Shown piece after piece: positions 1 through 9,073 of a stretch of DNA of 19,727 nucleotides. The notes below the pieces were generated by a model, which saw only the letters and a list, made by a program, of their open reading frames with translations, had not been told where the DNA came from and ran no database searches. Numbering within the stretch: position 1 is the first letter of the stretch; the number at the start of each line of letters is the position of its first letter. The position numbers and the translations under genes are program-made. Source of the stretch: RGIG6374 sp045600965 (GTDB taxonomy: Bacteria; Bacteroidota; Bacteroidia; Bacteroidales; UBA932); NCBI GenBank assembly GCA_045600965.1, contig JAZRYW010000039.1:1-19727 (forward strand), read 5' to 3'.

Positions 1-20
1 CGAAAATTATTATAGGTTAT

Positions 21-78
21 TTTTCAGTAGATTTTTTGATGATTTGAAGGAGCAACGGGGTTCCGTTGTGACTGAAAA
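21..78. repeat. Nested inverted repeat downstream of purH
   Basis: An outer pair of 8-base arms, TTTTCAGT (21-28) and ACTGAAAA (71-78), encloses an inner hairpin CAACGG (53-58) / CCGTTG (63-68) with a four-base loop. It lies just past the purH stop codon, so it could stabilise or end the purine operon transcript. It lacks a clean uridine run after the inner hairpin on the minus strand, so it is not a textbook intrinsic terminator. The rest of positions 1-140 is AT-rich and shows no gene. Confidence 0.35.
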
Positions 79-140
79 GCAGCGAAAAATATGCGAAAAA
101 GAAACATAAGTATTGAAGTTAATCATTTCAAAACAGATTC

Positions 141-1670
141 TCAGTGTTTGAAATGCCGCACACCTGTCATCAGCATGGTGATGCCGAGCCGGTCCGCCTC
201 AGTTATGGATTCCTCATCGCGTATGCTTCCGCCGGGCTGGACTATCGCCGTCACGCCGTATTGAGAAGCCAGCTCAACCGTGTCCCCGAAGGGGAGGAAG
301 CCGTCGGAAGCGAGGGTGAGACCTTCGGTATATCCCGCCTCGCGGGCCTGTTCGAGAGCTATGCGGGCGGAACCCACACGGTTGGTCTGCCCTGCCCCGA
401 TACCTGCCGTATGTCCGTTGCAGACAACTGCTATTGCATTGGATTTCACGTGCTTGACTATCTTCCATCCGAAATCCATATCGGCCATCTGCTCTTCAGT
501 AGGCTTCACCGAGGTCACGCACATTCCCTCTTCGAGGGTCTCCACTGCCGTGTCGAGCATCTGCGAGAGCATACCGCCCGTCACGCTGATATACTGGGGC
601 ACGGGAGCGTCGCTGCGGGTCATATCCACCTGCATCACGCGCAGGTTCTTCTTGGCGGAGAGTATCTCCAGCGCCTCGTCCGTATAGGAGGGCGCAATCA
701 CTATTTCAAGGAAGATGGGTTTCATACCGAGGGCCACTTCGGCGTCGAGAGTGCGGTTGACTGCAACGATTCCGCCGTATATGCTCACGGGGTCAGCCTT
801 GTAGGCCGCTTCCCAAGCCCGGGCTATGGTGGTGCCGACCGCCGCCCCGCAGGGGTTCATATGCTTCAGGGCCACGCAGAAAGGTTCAGAAAAGTCGCGC
901 AGCACTGAAAGCGCGGCGGAAGCATCCTGTATGTTGTTGTACGACAGCTCCTTGCCCTGAATCTGAACAGCAGAGGCCAGAGAATAGGGAACAGGATCGG
1001 CGGCGCTGTAGAAGGAGGCCTTCTGATGGGGGTTCTCACCATAGCGCAGGGGCTGCTTGAGATCGTACTCGAGGAACAGCTTGGGGTTCAGGGCCGCCTT
1101 CTCGCGCATATAGCCTGCAATGCAGATGTCATATTGGGCGGTATGTGTGTATGCCTTTGCAGAGAGTTTCAGGCGGGTTGTGTCGCTGGTGAAGCCGTTG
1201 GCGCGGATTTCACCGAGCACGTCGGCATAGTCGGAGGGATCGCACACTATCGTCACGTCCTTCCAGTTCTTGGCCGCGCTGCGCACCATCGAGGGGCCTC
1301 CGATGTCGATGTTCTCGATGGCATCCTCCATCGTGACGCCTTCGCGCTCTATGGTCTGACGGAAAGGATAGAGGTTGACGCAGACCAGTTCTATCGTTTC
1401 TATTCCGTTCTCCTTCAATGTCCGCATATGCTCGGGATTGTCCCTGCGGCCGAGTATGCCGCCGTGGACCTTGGGGTGAAGGGTCTTCACCCGGCCGTCG
1501 CAGATCTCGGGAAATCCGGTGACATCGCTTATCCCGGTAGTGTGTATTCCTTTTTCCTCCAGAAGCTTTCGTGTGCCTCCGGTGGCTATTATCTCCCAAC
1601 CGAGGTCGACGAGTCCGCTTACGAACTCCACCAGGTTGGTCTTGTCACTTACGCTTACTAATGCCCGCAT
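141..1670 (-). CDS. purH: Bifunctional AICAR transformylase / IMP cyclohydrolase PurH
   Basis: PurH carries out the last two steps of IMP synthesis in the cytosol: formyl transfer from 10-formyl-THF to AICAR, then ring closure. The 509-residue length is normal for the family. The N-terminal MGS-like cyclohydrolase domain (about residues 1-190) starts MRALVSVSDKTNL and holds the RVKTLHPKVHGG segment. The C-terminal transformylase domain has the catalytic LKHMNPCG motif and ends with the typical GITMLMTGVRHFKH tail. The start overlaps the end of purN by 13 bases, so the two are translationally coupled. It is the last gene of the pur operon. No purD follows, unlike many Firmicute clusters with this gene order. 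Confidence 0.98.
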   Translation of the reverse strand: MRALVSVSDKTNLVEFVSGLVDLGWEIIATGGTRKLLEEKGIHTTGISDVTGFPEICDGRVKTLHPKVHGGILGRRDNPEHMRTLKENGIETIELVCVNLYPFRQTIEREGVTMEDAIENIDIGGPSMVRSAAKNWKDVTIVCDPSDYADVLGEIRANGFTSDTTRLKLSAKAYTHTAQYDICIAGYMREKAALNPKLFLEYDLKQPLRYGENPHQKASFYSAADPVPYSLASAVQIQGKELSYNNIQDASAALSVLRDFSEPFCVALKHMNPCGAAVGTTIARAWEAAYKADPVSIYGGIVAVNRTLDAEVALGMKPIFLEIVIAPSYTDEALEILSAKKNLRVMQVDMTRSDAPVPQYISVTGGMLSQMLDTAVETLEEGMCVTSVKPTEEQMADMDFGWKIVKHVKSNAIAVVCNGHTAGIGAGQTNRVGSARIALEQAREAGYTEGLTLASDGFLPFGDTVELASQYGVTAIVQPGGSIRDEESITEADRLGITMLMTGVRHFKH

Positions 1671-2224
1671 AAAAGTCTGTTTATTGTTTGTACATAAAGT
1701 TTGTGTTCTATTTTCTGCCCGAGTCTGTGTACCTCGGCAGGGTCGTCCCCGTCATAGGCGAAGGCTTCCTGGGCGATGATGCGCCCGCCGTCCAGTTCAC
1801 TGTTGACGTAGTGGATGGTGATGCCGTAGACCTTCACTCCGTAGGCCACCGCATCCTCAACGGCGTGCGCGCCCTTGAAGGAGGGAAGCAGCGAGGGATG
1901 GATGTTGATGATGCGGCCTTCGAAGGCGGAAAGCAGCACGGGGCCCACTATGCGCATATATCCGGCAAGGCATATCAGGTCCACGTCGAGAGGCGAAAGG
2001 ACAGCCTCAACCGCACGTTCATAATCGGCCTTGGATGCATAGTCGCGCGGATTGAACACGAAGGACGGCACGCCGAGCCTTTCGGCGCGGGAGATGACCG
2101 GAGCGAAAGGCACGTCACAGACCATCATCACCACCTCGGCGTCAATGCGGCCGTCGGCGCAGGCCGTTGCTATCGCTTCGAAATTGGTGCCGGAGCCGCT
2201 TGCGAAAACTGCCAGTCTCTTCAT
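1658..2224 (-). CDS. purN: Phosphoribosylglycinamide formyltransferase PurN
   Basis: PurN transfers a formyl group from 10-formyl-THF to GAR, the third step of purine synthesis. The 188-residue protein begins MKRLAVFASGSGTNFEAI, the usual nucleotide-substrate loop. It carries the catalytic Asn-His in NIHPSLLPSFKG and the catalytic Asp in the DGGRIIAQ segment. It overlaps purM by 4 bases upstream and purH by 13 bases downstream. Its presence means the pathway uses folate-dependent transformylation rather than needing formate-dependent PurT. Confidence 0.97.
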   Translation of the reverse strand: MKRLAVFASGSGTNFEAIATACADGRIDAEVVMMVCDVPFAPVISRAERLGVPSFVFNPRDYASKADYERAVEAVLSPLDVDLICLAGYMRIVGPVLLSAFEGRIINIHPSLLPSFKGAHAVEDAVAYGVKVYGITIHYVNSELDGGRIIAQEAFAYDGDDPAEVHRLGQKIEHKLYVQTINRLLCGH

Positions 2225-3273
2225 TCCACAACCACTCCCGGACAGTCCGTCACGCGGCCTATCACCGACGCCTTTTCGCCGTGGCTTTCAAGTATGGAGA
2301 CTGCCTTCGGGGCCTCGGAAGGGTCGAGGACCAGCACCATACCTATGCCCATATTGAATATGTTGAACATTTCGCGGTGAGGGATGTTCCCCCATCTCTC
2401 AAGGGCCTTGAAGACGGGGAGTATCTCCCAGGAGCCTTCCCTTATCTCCACGCCCTGCCCCTTGTGGAGCACTCTGGGTATGTTCTCGTCAAAACCTCCG
2501 CCGGTGATGTGGGCAACGCCGTGGACATCGCAGTTGCGGATGACGTCGAGCACCTGGCGGACATATATCCTCGTGGGGGTGAGCAGCACGTCACCGAGCG
2601 TGCGGCCGCCGAATTCATCGACGGTGTCGGAATATGACAGGCCGGCATCGGCCACTGTCTTCCTTACAAGGCTGAAGCCGTTGGAATGAACGCCGGACGA
2701 AGCGATGCCGACAAGCGCGTCGCCCACGCTGACCTTGGAGCCGTCGATGATGGAGGACTTCTCCACGACACCGGTGGTGAAACCTGCAATGTCGTATTCC
2801 CCGTCGCCGTACATTCCGGGCATCTCGGCGGTCTCTCCGCCTATGAGGGCGCATCCGGCCTGACGGCAGCCTTCGGCGACTCCGGCCACGATGGCCTCCA
2901 CCTTGGCCGGGACATTGTGGCCTATGGCCACGTAATCCAGGAAGAAAAGAGGTTCCGCGCCCTGCGCGAGCACGTCGTTGACGCACATCGCCACGGCGTC
3001 TATGCCTATGGTGTCGTGCCTGTCCATTGCGAAGGCTATCTTGAGCTTTGTGCCCACGCCGTCAGTGCCGCTCACCAACACGGGCTCGCGGTAACCCAGC
3101 GACGCAAGGTCGAACATTCCGCCGAATGAGCCTATCCCGCCCATCCATCCGGGGCGGCGTGTGGATTCGACGTGCTGCCCGATACGGTGTACCACTTCAT
3201 ATCCGGCTTCGAGGTTGACCCCCGCTTTTTCATAATGCAGTGCCATATATGTCTTAATTGTCTGATTGTTCAA
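2221..3273 (-). CDS. purM: Phosphoribosylformylglycinamidine cyclo-ligase (AIR synthetase) PurM
   Basis: PurM closes the imidazole ring of AIR from FGAM using ATP. Family signatures are the AGVNLEAGYEVV N-terminus, SGTDGVGTKLKIA, the GIDAVAMCVNDVLAQGAEP block, GGETAEMPGMY and the ASSGVHSNGFSLVRK segment. The longest frame (350 aa) overlaps the end of purF by 20 bases. An internal ATG at 3246 would give MALHYEKAGV, which matches the start of Bacillus-type PurM better and removes the overlap, so the true start may be 3246. All core motifs are intact. Confidence 0.97.
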   Translation of the reverse strand: MNNQTIKTYMALHYEKAGVNLEAGYEVVHRIGQHVESTRRPGWMGGIGSFGGMFDLASLGYREPVLVSGTDGVGTKLKIAFAMDRHDTIGIDAVAMCVNDVLAQGAEPLFFLDYVAIGHNVPAKVEAIVAGVAEGCRQAGCALIGGETAEMPGMYGDGEYDIAGFTTGVVEKSSIIDGSKVSVGDALVGIASSGVHSNGFSLVRKTVADAGLSYSDTVDEFGGRTLGDVLLTPTRIYVRQVLDVIRNCDVHGVAHITGGGFDENIPRVLHKGQGVEIREGSWEILPVFKALERWGNIPHREMFNIFNMGIGMVLVLDPSEAPKAVSILESHGEKASVIGRVTDCPGVVVE

Positions 3274-4609
3274 TGTAAAGGTCAGTGGGATATTCCCCTG
3301 TGAAGCAGGCCTGGCAGGGATCCGCGCAGCCGAAGCAGGAGGCGCAGGCGGATTCGGGGCTCAGGAAGCCGAGAGAATCGGCGCCTATGGCCTGCCGCGC
3401 CTGCTCCAGGTCGCGTTTTCCGCAGAGCAGCTGTTCGGGAGTGGAGGTGTCGACTCCGTAGAAGCAGGGATACTTCATCATAGGGCTGGCTATGCGCACG
3501 TGAACCTCAGTCGCCCCGGCCTCCCGCAGCAGACGGACTATCTTCAGGGAGGTGGTGCCGCGCACTATGGAGTCGTCCACAAGCACTATCCGCTTGCCGC
3601 GCACTATGCTGCGCACGGGGCTGAGTTTCATCTTCACTCCCAGTTCGCGCATCTCCTGAACGGGCTGGATGAAGGTCCTGCCCACATATTTGTGCTTGAT
3701 GAGGCCCATCTCATAAGGGATTCCGCTCTCCTCGCTGTAACCCATAGCGGCACTGAGGCTCGACTCGGGCACACCCACAACCATATCGGCCTCGACGGGA
3801 CATTCGCGGTAGAGCCTGCGCCCGCTTTCCTTGCGGTATGCGTGGACATTGCACAGGTCGATATCGCTGTCGGGACGGGCGAAATAGATATATTCCATTG
3901 CGCACATACGGTGGCGCTGGAACTTGGACCATCTCTGCGAGCGTATGCCATGCGAGTCGATACATACAACCTCGCCCGGCTCTACGTCGCGTATGAACTC
4001 CGCGCCTATGATCTCGAAGGCGCAGGACTCGCTGCTGATCACGTAGCCTTCACCCATACGTCCTATGCACAGAGGCTTGATGCCGTACTTGTCACGGCAG
4101 GCGTATATGCGGTTGCGGGTCATTATGGCGAAGGCGAATCCGCCCTCCATCATATTCAGAGCGTTGATGATGTTGTGTATGCGGTCCTCCTCGCCGTTCT
4201 TCTTCACAAGATGGGCCAGCACCTCGCTGTCGGTGGCGGTGTGGAATATCACGCCCCTGTGTTCGAGATACTCGGCTATGCGCGCGGAATTGACCACGTT
4301 GCCCTCGCCGGCGATGGCAAGGTCACCTGTGGAATGGTGGAAGAACAGAGGCTCGACATTGTCCAGCAGAGCTTTCGATGCCGTGGAATAACTGACGGAG
4401 CCCAGTCCTATGGACCCCTTCAGGGATTCTATCGTATCCGGGCAGAACACCTTGCTGACCAGGCCCATACCCCTGTGGCGGCGGCATATGCCGTCAGGTC
4501 CGAACACTGCCATCCCGGCACCCTCCTGCCCCCTGTGCTGAAGGTTGTGCAGGCCGTAATAGATTATCGTGGAGGCGTTGGGAACGCCACAAACTCCAAT
4601 AAGTCCCAT
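3254..4609 (-). CDS. purF: Amidophosphoribosyltransferase PurF, glutaminase site apparently lost
   Basis: PurF makes phosphoribosylamine from PRPP, the first step of purine synthesis. The phosphoribosyltransferase half is intact: the YVGRTFIQP flexible loop and the PRPP loop RIVLVDDSIVRGTTS (about residues 345-360). Cysteines matching the Fe-S ligands of the Bacillus enzyme are present (CAMEYIYF, PCFYGVD and a C-terminal Cys cluster). The N-terminal glutaminase domain keeps its fold signature LQHRGQEGAGM. Aligned to the mature Bacillus/E. coli start (CGVFGI or CGIVGI), however, the catalytic Cys1 is the initiator Met, Arg73 is Ser (SVSYST instead of HVRYxT), and the oxyanion motif HNGN is GEGN. 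No upstream codon supplies a Cys. The enzyme therefore probably uses free ammonia or a partner glutaminase. Its start is 2 bases after the purC1 stop. Confidence 0.95.
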   Translation of the reverse strand: MGLIGVCGVPNASTIIYYGLHNLQHRGQEGAGMAVFGPDGICRRHRGMGLVSKVFCPDTIESLKGSIGLGSVSYSTASKALLDNVEPLFFHHSTGDLAIAGEGNVVNSARIAEYLEHRGVIFHTATDSEVLAHLVKKNGEEDRIHNIINALNMMEGGFAFAIMTRNRIYACRDKYGIKPLCIGRMGEGYVISSESCAFEIIGAEFIRDVEPGEVVCIDSHGIRSQRWSKFQRHRMCAMEYIYFARPDSDIDLCNVHAYRKESGRRLYRECPVEADMVVGVPESSLSAAMGYSEESGIPYEMGLIKHKYVGRTFIQPVQEMRELGVKMKLSPVRSIVRGKRIVLVDDSIVRGTTSLKIVRLLREAGATEVHVRIASPMMKYPCFYGVDTSTPEQLLCGKRDLEQARQAIGADSLGFLSPESACASCFGCADPCQACFTGEYPTDLYIEQSDN

Positions 4610-4611
4610 AA

Positions 4612-5334
4612 TTATTTCTCCATTGCCGCTGTCAGACGTTCAAGCACTTCGCGGTAGGAGGCCACCACGTCGCTCAAATCGCGGCGGAAGCGGTCCTTGT
4701 CGAGTTTCCTGCCTGTCGATGCATCCCACAGACGGGCTGTATCGGGGCTTATCTCGTCTGAAATTATTATCTCTCCGTTATCGGAGGCACGGCCGAACTC
4801 GAGCTTGACGTCGATGAGTTCGATTCCCGCCTTGATGAACAGTTTTTCAAGTATCGTGTTGGTGCGCACGGCCATCGAATACATATGTCCGAGCTCCTCG
4901 GGGGTGACCAGGCCCAGGGCAAGGGCGTGATGGTCGTTGATCAGGGGGGACCCGAGGGAATCGTTGTTGTAGTGGAGGTCCAGCACGGGTCTGGCGGGCT
5001 TCAGCCCCTCCTCCACTCCTATCCTTTCGGCAAGGGAGCCGGCGATGCGGTTGCGCACCACCACCTCGAGCGGTATGATCTCTATCTTGCGGCACAGCTG
5101 CTCCCTCTCGCCCGTTTTCTCTATGTAATGGGTGCTCACGCCACAGGAGTTGAGATGGTCGAGCAGCAGCGCAGAGATGCTGTTGTTGAGTATGCCCTTG
5201 CCTTTGAACACCGCGCGCTTGATGCCCTTGTAAGCGAGGGTCACGTCCTTGTAGTGGAATATGACGCGGTCTGGGTTGTCGGTCGCATAGACCTGCTTTT
5301 CATTGCCGTTGTACAGCAGTTCTCTCTTATCCAT
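4612..5334 (-). CDS. purC: SAICAR synthetase PurC, paralogue 1 (classical form, altered ATP-site lysines)
   Basis: SAICAR synthetase joins CAIR and aspartate using ATP. The 240-residue protein aligns without gaps to E. coli PurC over its first half and keeps VRNRIAGS (Arg94, Ser100), the DVKLEFG Glu, the SDEISPDTARLWD block and KLDKDRFRRDL. Two lysines known to contact ATP in E. coli are replaced: the GKAK loop is GNEK here (Asn11) and Lys123 of the KND segment is Asn123 (YNND). Lys13 is kept. A second PurC-type protein is encoded at the head of the same operon, so this copy may have a changed role. It overlaps purL by one base and sits directly upstream of purF. Confidence 0.93.
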   Translation of the reverse strand: MDKRELLYNGNEKQVYATDNPDRVIFHYKDVTLAYKGIKRAVFKGKGILNNSISALLLDHLNSCGVSTHYIEKTGEREQLCRKIEIIPLEVVVRNRIAGSLAERIGVEEGLKPARPVLDLHYNNDSLGSPLINDHHALALGLVTPEELGHMYSMAVRTNTILEKLFIKAGIELIDVKLEFGRASDNGEIIISDEISPDTARLWDASTGRKLDKDRFRRDLSDVVASYREVLERLTAAMEK

Positions 5335-8300
5335 CAGTTTTCCTTTCTGAAATAACTTACTGCGTTCTCGAACAGCCTCTGACTGTGGTTGCCGGGCACG
5401 TTGATGAAAACATTCTCCTCAAATCTCTCGCTGTGGCCCATCTTGCCGAGGATATGGCCGTCGGGACTCAGCACGCCCTCTATGTCATAATGCGAACCGT
5501 TGGGGTTGTCGAGATAGCGGAAAGCCACCTGCCCGTTGGCGAAAAGCTCCGCCGCGAGTGAAGGGTTCACCACAAACTTGCCCTCTCCGTGACTGACGGC
5601 TATCGAATGCACGTCGCCCGGTTTCATCCCGCGCAGCCAGGGGGAAGCCACCGAAACGGCTTCGGTACGGACAAGATGGGATATGTGGCGGTTGATGTCG
5701 TTTCTGAACAGCGTGGGGGACTGTGCGCCGAGACAGCCGAACCTGCCGTAGGGAAGCAGACCGCTCTTGACCAGCGCCTGGAAACCGTTGCAGATGCCAA
5801 GTATCAGTCCGCCCCGCTCGAGAAGGGATGTAATGGCCGCGGAGACACGTTCATTGTTGAGCACGCCCGCGATGAACTTGCCGCTTCCGTCTGGCTCGTC
5901 ACCGCAGGAGAATCCGCCGCAAAGGGCAAGTATGTGGCTCTTCCCTATCCTTTCGGAAAGCTCGGATATCGATTCCTCCACATCCTCGGCGGTGAGATTG
6001 CGGAAGATGAAGGGACTCACTTCCGCGCCCGCCCTGCGGAATGCCTTGGCGGTGTCGTAGTCGCAGTTTGTGCCGGGGAAGACCGGCATACAGACCACAG
6101 GCGTCTGCACCGGCTGGCCTGCATACGTCATATTCTTCACGTCGGAGGGCTTCCTTTCAACATCAGGGACAGGTTCGTCGAATGCCGGGGCGACACGGGC
6201 GGGATATACTCTCGAGTAGCGTCCCTCCCATACCTCGAGCAGGCTTGCGCCGCTGACCTTCTCTCCGCAGACGGTGATGTCGTGGGAGGAGGTGACCCGG
6301 CCGATGAACTGCGCGGCGGGGAAATCGATTTCGGACGTTGCCTCCACCACCATCGAACCGCAGTCGAAGGCATACAGGTCACGTTCGCTCAGGCTGATAT
6401 CGGCCCCGAGGGAGTTGCCGAAGCTCATCTTGGCGACAGCCTCCGCCACTCCGCCGCAGCCTATGGCCCAGGCCGAGACCACCTTTCCGCTGCCGATCAG
6501 GCCACGGACACAGTTCCAGTTGGCCTTCAGCGAGTCCACATCGGGCATACGGTTGGCAAGCGGGCGGTGTCTGATGATGTAGATGAGGTTGCCCGCCTTC
6601 TTGAATTCGGGCGATATGAGACAGCGCGCGTCGGCGGTGGTGATGCCGAAGGCAATCAGGGTCGGCGGCACGCTGATGCGCTCGAAGGTGCCGCTCATCG
6701 AGTCCTTGCCGCCGATGGCGGGCAGACCGAGGTCCAACTGCATCTTGAGCGCGCCGAGAAGGGCCGACAGAGGCTTGCCCCAGCTGTGGGGGTCGGAAGT
6801 CATCCTCTCGAAATATTCCTGGAAGGAGAATCTCATTGATGACCAGTCGGCGCCCGACGCCGCAACCTTCGTGCAGGCCTCAACCACTGCGTATGCGGCG
6901 CCGTGATAGGGGCTCCAGCGCGATATGCGGGGACTGTAGCCGAATGCCATCACACTGGCCGTGTCGGTATATCCGTCAACCGGCAGTTTCTGTGCGGAGA
7001 CCTGGGTCTCTGTCATCTGGTTCTTTCCGCCATAGGGCATAAGCACCGTGGAGCGGCCTATGGTGGAGTCGAACATCTCCACAAGCCCCTTCTGGGAAGC
7101 CACGTTGGCGCTTCCCATCAGATTTGCCATACGGCCGGCGGTATCTTCACCCTCGGGAACGGAGACGAACGGGTCGCAGTCCTCGACAGCCTGTATGCAG
7201 GCTTCGGCATAGTGACGCGCTCCGGCGCTGTCGATGAAGTTTCTGGCCAGGTCGCAGACCTTCACCCCGCCGTCGAACATCCTCATACGGCCGGTGTCGG
7301 TCACGTCAGCAACGTGGTTCACTTCTATATTGTCCAGCGAGCAGAGCCTTTCGAAGGCCTCGCGGTCGGCGGCGGAGACGACCACCGCCATCCTTTCCTG
7401 CGACTCGCTTATGGCAAGCTCGGTGCTGTTCAGACCGGAATATTTCACAGGCACGCGGTCGAGACGTATGTCGAGGCCGTCGGCAAGTTCGCCTATGGCC
7501 ACGCTGACTCCTCCGGCGCCGAAGTCGTTGGATTTCTTTATCATACGGGTGGCCTCGGGACGGCGGAAAAGGCGCTGTATCTTGCGTTCCTCCGGTGCGT
7601 TGCCCTTCTGGACCTCGCTGCCGCAGGTCTCGAGCGAACCTTCGGTGTGGCCTTTCGACGAGCCTGTCGCGCCGCCTATGCCGTCACGGCCGGTACGTCC
7701 GCCGAGAAGAAGTATCACGTCGCCCGCAACGGGGCTCTCGCGCCTTACGCCGGATGCCTTCACAGCCCCGACGACAGCTCCCACCTCGAGCCTCTTGGCG
7801 GTATAGCCCTCATCGTATATCTCACGGACGTGGGTGGTGGCAAGGCCTATCTGGTTGCCGTAGGAGGAATAGCCTGCCGCGGCCTTGCGGCTTATTGTCT
7901 TCTGTGGCAGTTTGCCGGGTATGGTGTCAGCCACGCTGCGCAGTATGTCTCCCGCGCCGGTCACGCGCATTGCCTGATAGACATAGGCACGGCCGGACAG
8001 AGGGTCGCGTATGGCGCCGCCGAGACAGGTTGCAGCCCCTCCGAAGGGTTCTATCTCGGTGGGATGGTTGTGAGTCTCGTTCTTGAACTGGAGCAGCCAT
8101 TTCTCGCTGCGTCCGTCAACGTCCACGTCGATGAATATGCTGCACGCGTTGTTCTCCTCGCTCTGCTCGAGGTCGTCGAGCTTGCCGATGGAGCGCAGAT
8201 GGCGCGCGCCTATGGTGGCCAGTTCCATCAGGCAGAGGTCTTTCCCCTCCCTGCCCAGGGAGGCGCGTATGTCGTGGAAACGCCCGAGGGTGCTTTCGAT

Positions 8301-9026
8301 GTCCTCGCGGATGAAGGAGTCGTCTATGCGTATTGACGTGAGGTTGGTTGTAAAGGTGGTATGGCGGCAGTGGTCGCTCCAGTAGGTATCCAGAATTCGG
8401 AGTTCCGTCTCCGTGGGATCGCGTCTGATGGAGGTGAAATAGCGCACCACCTCCATCAGGTCGTCCGCATTCATCGCCAGAGAGTGCGACCTGCAGAAGT
8501 CCGCGCAGGCCTCGCGGTCCATCGAAGTGAAGCCGCTCAGGTCCTCCATCCGGCGTACGGCGGCCTTTTCCGTCTGAGGCACGGTTTCCATCGACTTCCT
8601 GCGGCATTCCACAGGATTGATGAAATAGCGGCTGATCTTGTCAAGGTCGGAATCGGAGACTCCGGCATCGAAGACGAGCAGCCTCGCGCTGCGTATCTCA
8701 ACTTCAGCCGAAGGGTCTATCAGGTGAACGCAGTCCACAGCGGATGCGGCCCTCTGGTCGAACTGGCCGGGAAGATATTCCACGGCTATGCATTTAACTC
8801 CGTCAAGGGGGAATTCATCGGTGACGGTGTCGGTCACCACCTCTCCGAACACGCCGTAGCGGCAGCGGTCCAGAAGAGCGTCCGTGAAGCCGGTAAGGTC
8901 ATAGACGTTCAGCAGCCTGAGCGAGGTCAGCTTCAGGGAGAGGCTTTCGTTGAATTCCGCCAGAAGGTTCGCGGCTTCCACGCGGAAGCCTTCCTTCTTC
9001 TCGACGAACAGTCTGTTATATGTCAT
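5334..9026 (-). CDS. purL: Phosphoribosylformylglycinamidine synthase PurL, large single-chain form of clostridial type
   Basis: PurL converts FGAR to FGAM using ATP and glutamine. This is the large fused form: a PurS-like N-terminal region (MTYNRLFVEKKEGFRVEA), the DTYWSDHCRHTTF block (about residues 213-225), the ATP-site motif NETHNHPTEIEPFGG (about 316-330), a second synthase half, and a C-terminal class I glutaminase (about 977-1230). The triad looks intact, with Cys1079 in GICNGFQ and His1198/Glu1200 in GHSER. I chose ATG 9026 (1230 aa) because homologues of this type begin just before RRIYVEKK-like sequence. The longer frame would need a GTG at 9053 inside a strong hairpin. It resembles clostridial PurL more than the Bacteroides-type PurL I remember. 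Confidence 0.96.
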   Translation of the reverse strand: MTYNRLFVEKKEGFRVEAANLLAEFNESLSLKLTSLRLLNVYDLTGFTDALLDRCRYGVFGEVVTDTVTDEFPLDGVKCIAVEYLPGQFDQRAASAVDCVHLIDPSAEVEIRSARLLVFDAGVSDSDLDKISRYFINPVECRRKSMETVPQTEKAAVRRMEDLSGFTSMDREACADFCRSHSLAMNADDLMEVVRYFTSIRRDPTETELRILDTYWSDHCRHTTFTTNLTSIRIDDSFIREDIESTLGRFHDIRASLGREGKDLCLMELATIGARHLRSIGKLDDLEQSEENNACSIFIDVDVDGRSEKWLLQFKNETHNHPTEIEPFGGAATCLGGAIRDPLSGRAYVYQAMRVTGAGDILRSVADTIPGKLPQKTISRKAAAGYSSYGNQIGLATTHVREIYDEGYTAKRLEVGAVVGAVKASGVRRESPVAGDVILLLGGRTGRDGIGGATGSSKGHTEGSLETCGSEVQKGNAPEERKIQRLFRRPEATRMIKKSNDFGAGGVSVAIGELADGLDIRLDRVPVKYSGLNSTELAISESQERMAVVVSAADREAFERLCSLDNIEVNHVADVTDTGRMRMFDGGVKVCDLARNFIDSAGARHYAEACIQAVEDCDPFVSVPEGEDTAGRMANLMGSANVASQKGLVEMFDSTIGRSTVLMPYGGKNQMTETQVSAQKLPVDGYTDTASVMAFGYSPRISRWSPYHGAAYAVVEACTKVAASGADWSSMRFSFQEYFERMTSDPHSWGKPLSALLGALKMQLDLGLPAIGGKDSMSGTFERISVPPTLIAFGITTADARCLISPEFKKAGNLIYIIRHRPLANRMPDVDSLKANWNCVRGLIGSGKVVSAWAIGCGGVAEAVAKMSFGNSLGADISLSERDLYAFDCGSMVVEATSEIDFPAAQFIGRVTSSHDITVCGEKVSGASLLEVWEGRYSRVYPARVAPAFDEPVPDVERKPSDVKNMTYAGQPVQTPVVCMPVFPGTNCDYDTAKAFRRAGAEVSPFIFRNLTAEDVEESISELSERIGKSHILALCGGFSCGDEPDGSGKFIAGVLNNERVSAAITSLLERGGLILGICNGFQALVKSGLLPYGRFGCLGAQSPTLFRNDINRHISHLVRTEAVSVASPWLRGMKPGDVHSIAVSHGEGKFVVNPSLAAELFANGQVAFRYLDNPNGSHYDIEGVLSPDGHILGKMGHSERFEENVFINVPGNHSQRLFENAVSYFRKEN

Positions 9027-9048
9027 ATCAGTATAATTAAAACGCAAA

Positions 9049-9068
9049 CCCACCCGTCTCTGGGTGGG
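9049..9068 (-). terminator. Terminator-like hairpin between purE and purL
   Basis: Seven-base, very GC-rich arms CCCACCC (9049-9055) and GGGTGGG (9062-9068) are separated by six bases. On the transcribed strand the hairpin is followed by a T-rich stretch (TTTGCGTTTTAATT). It lies in the 47-base gap between the purE stop and the likely purL start, the largest gap in an otherwise overlapping operon. It could be a partial terminator, an attenuator or an mRNA-stabilising or processing hairpin that sets different levels for purC2-purE and the downstream genes. Confidence 0.6.
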
Positions 9069-9073
9069 AAAGC

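Noticed and set aside
82..100. Two copies of GCGAAAAA near the left end
   Set aside because: Short, AT-rich and likely chance; there is no array, so not a CRISPR or iteron.
3266..4657. 463-residue open frame on the plus strand opposite purF
   Set aside because: It mirrors the codon structure of purF, has no family motifs, and purF is certain.
6903..8336. 477-residue open frame on the plus strand opposite purL
   Set aside because: It is a GC-bias shadow of purL, with no recognisable domain or promoter.
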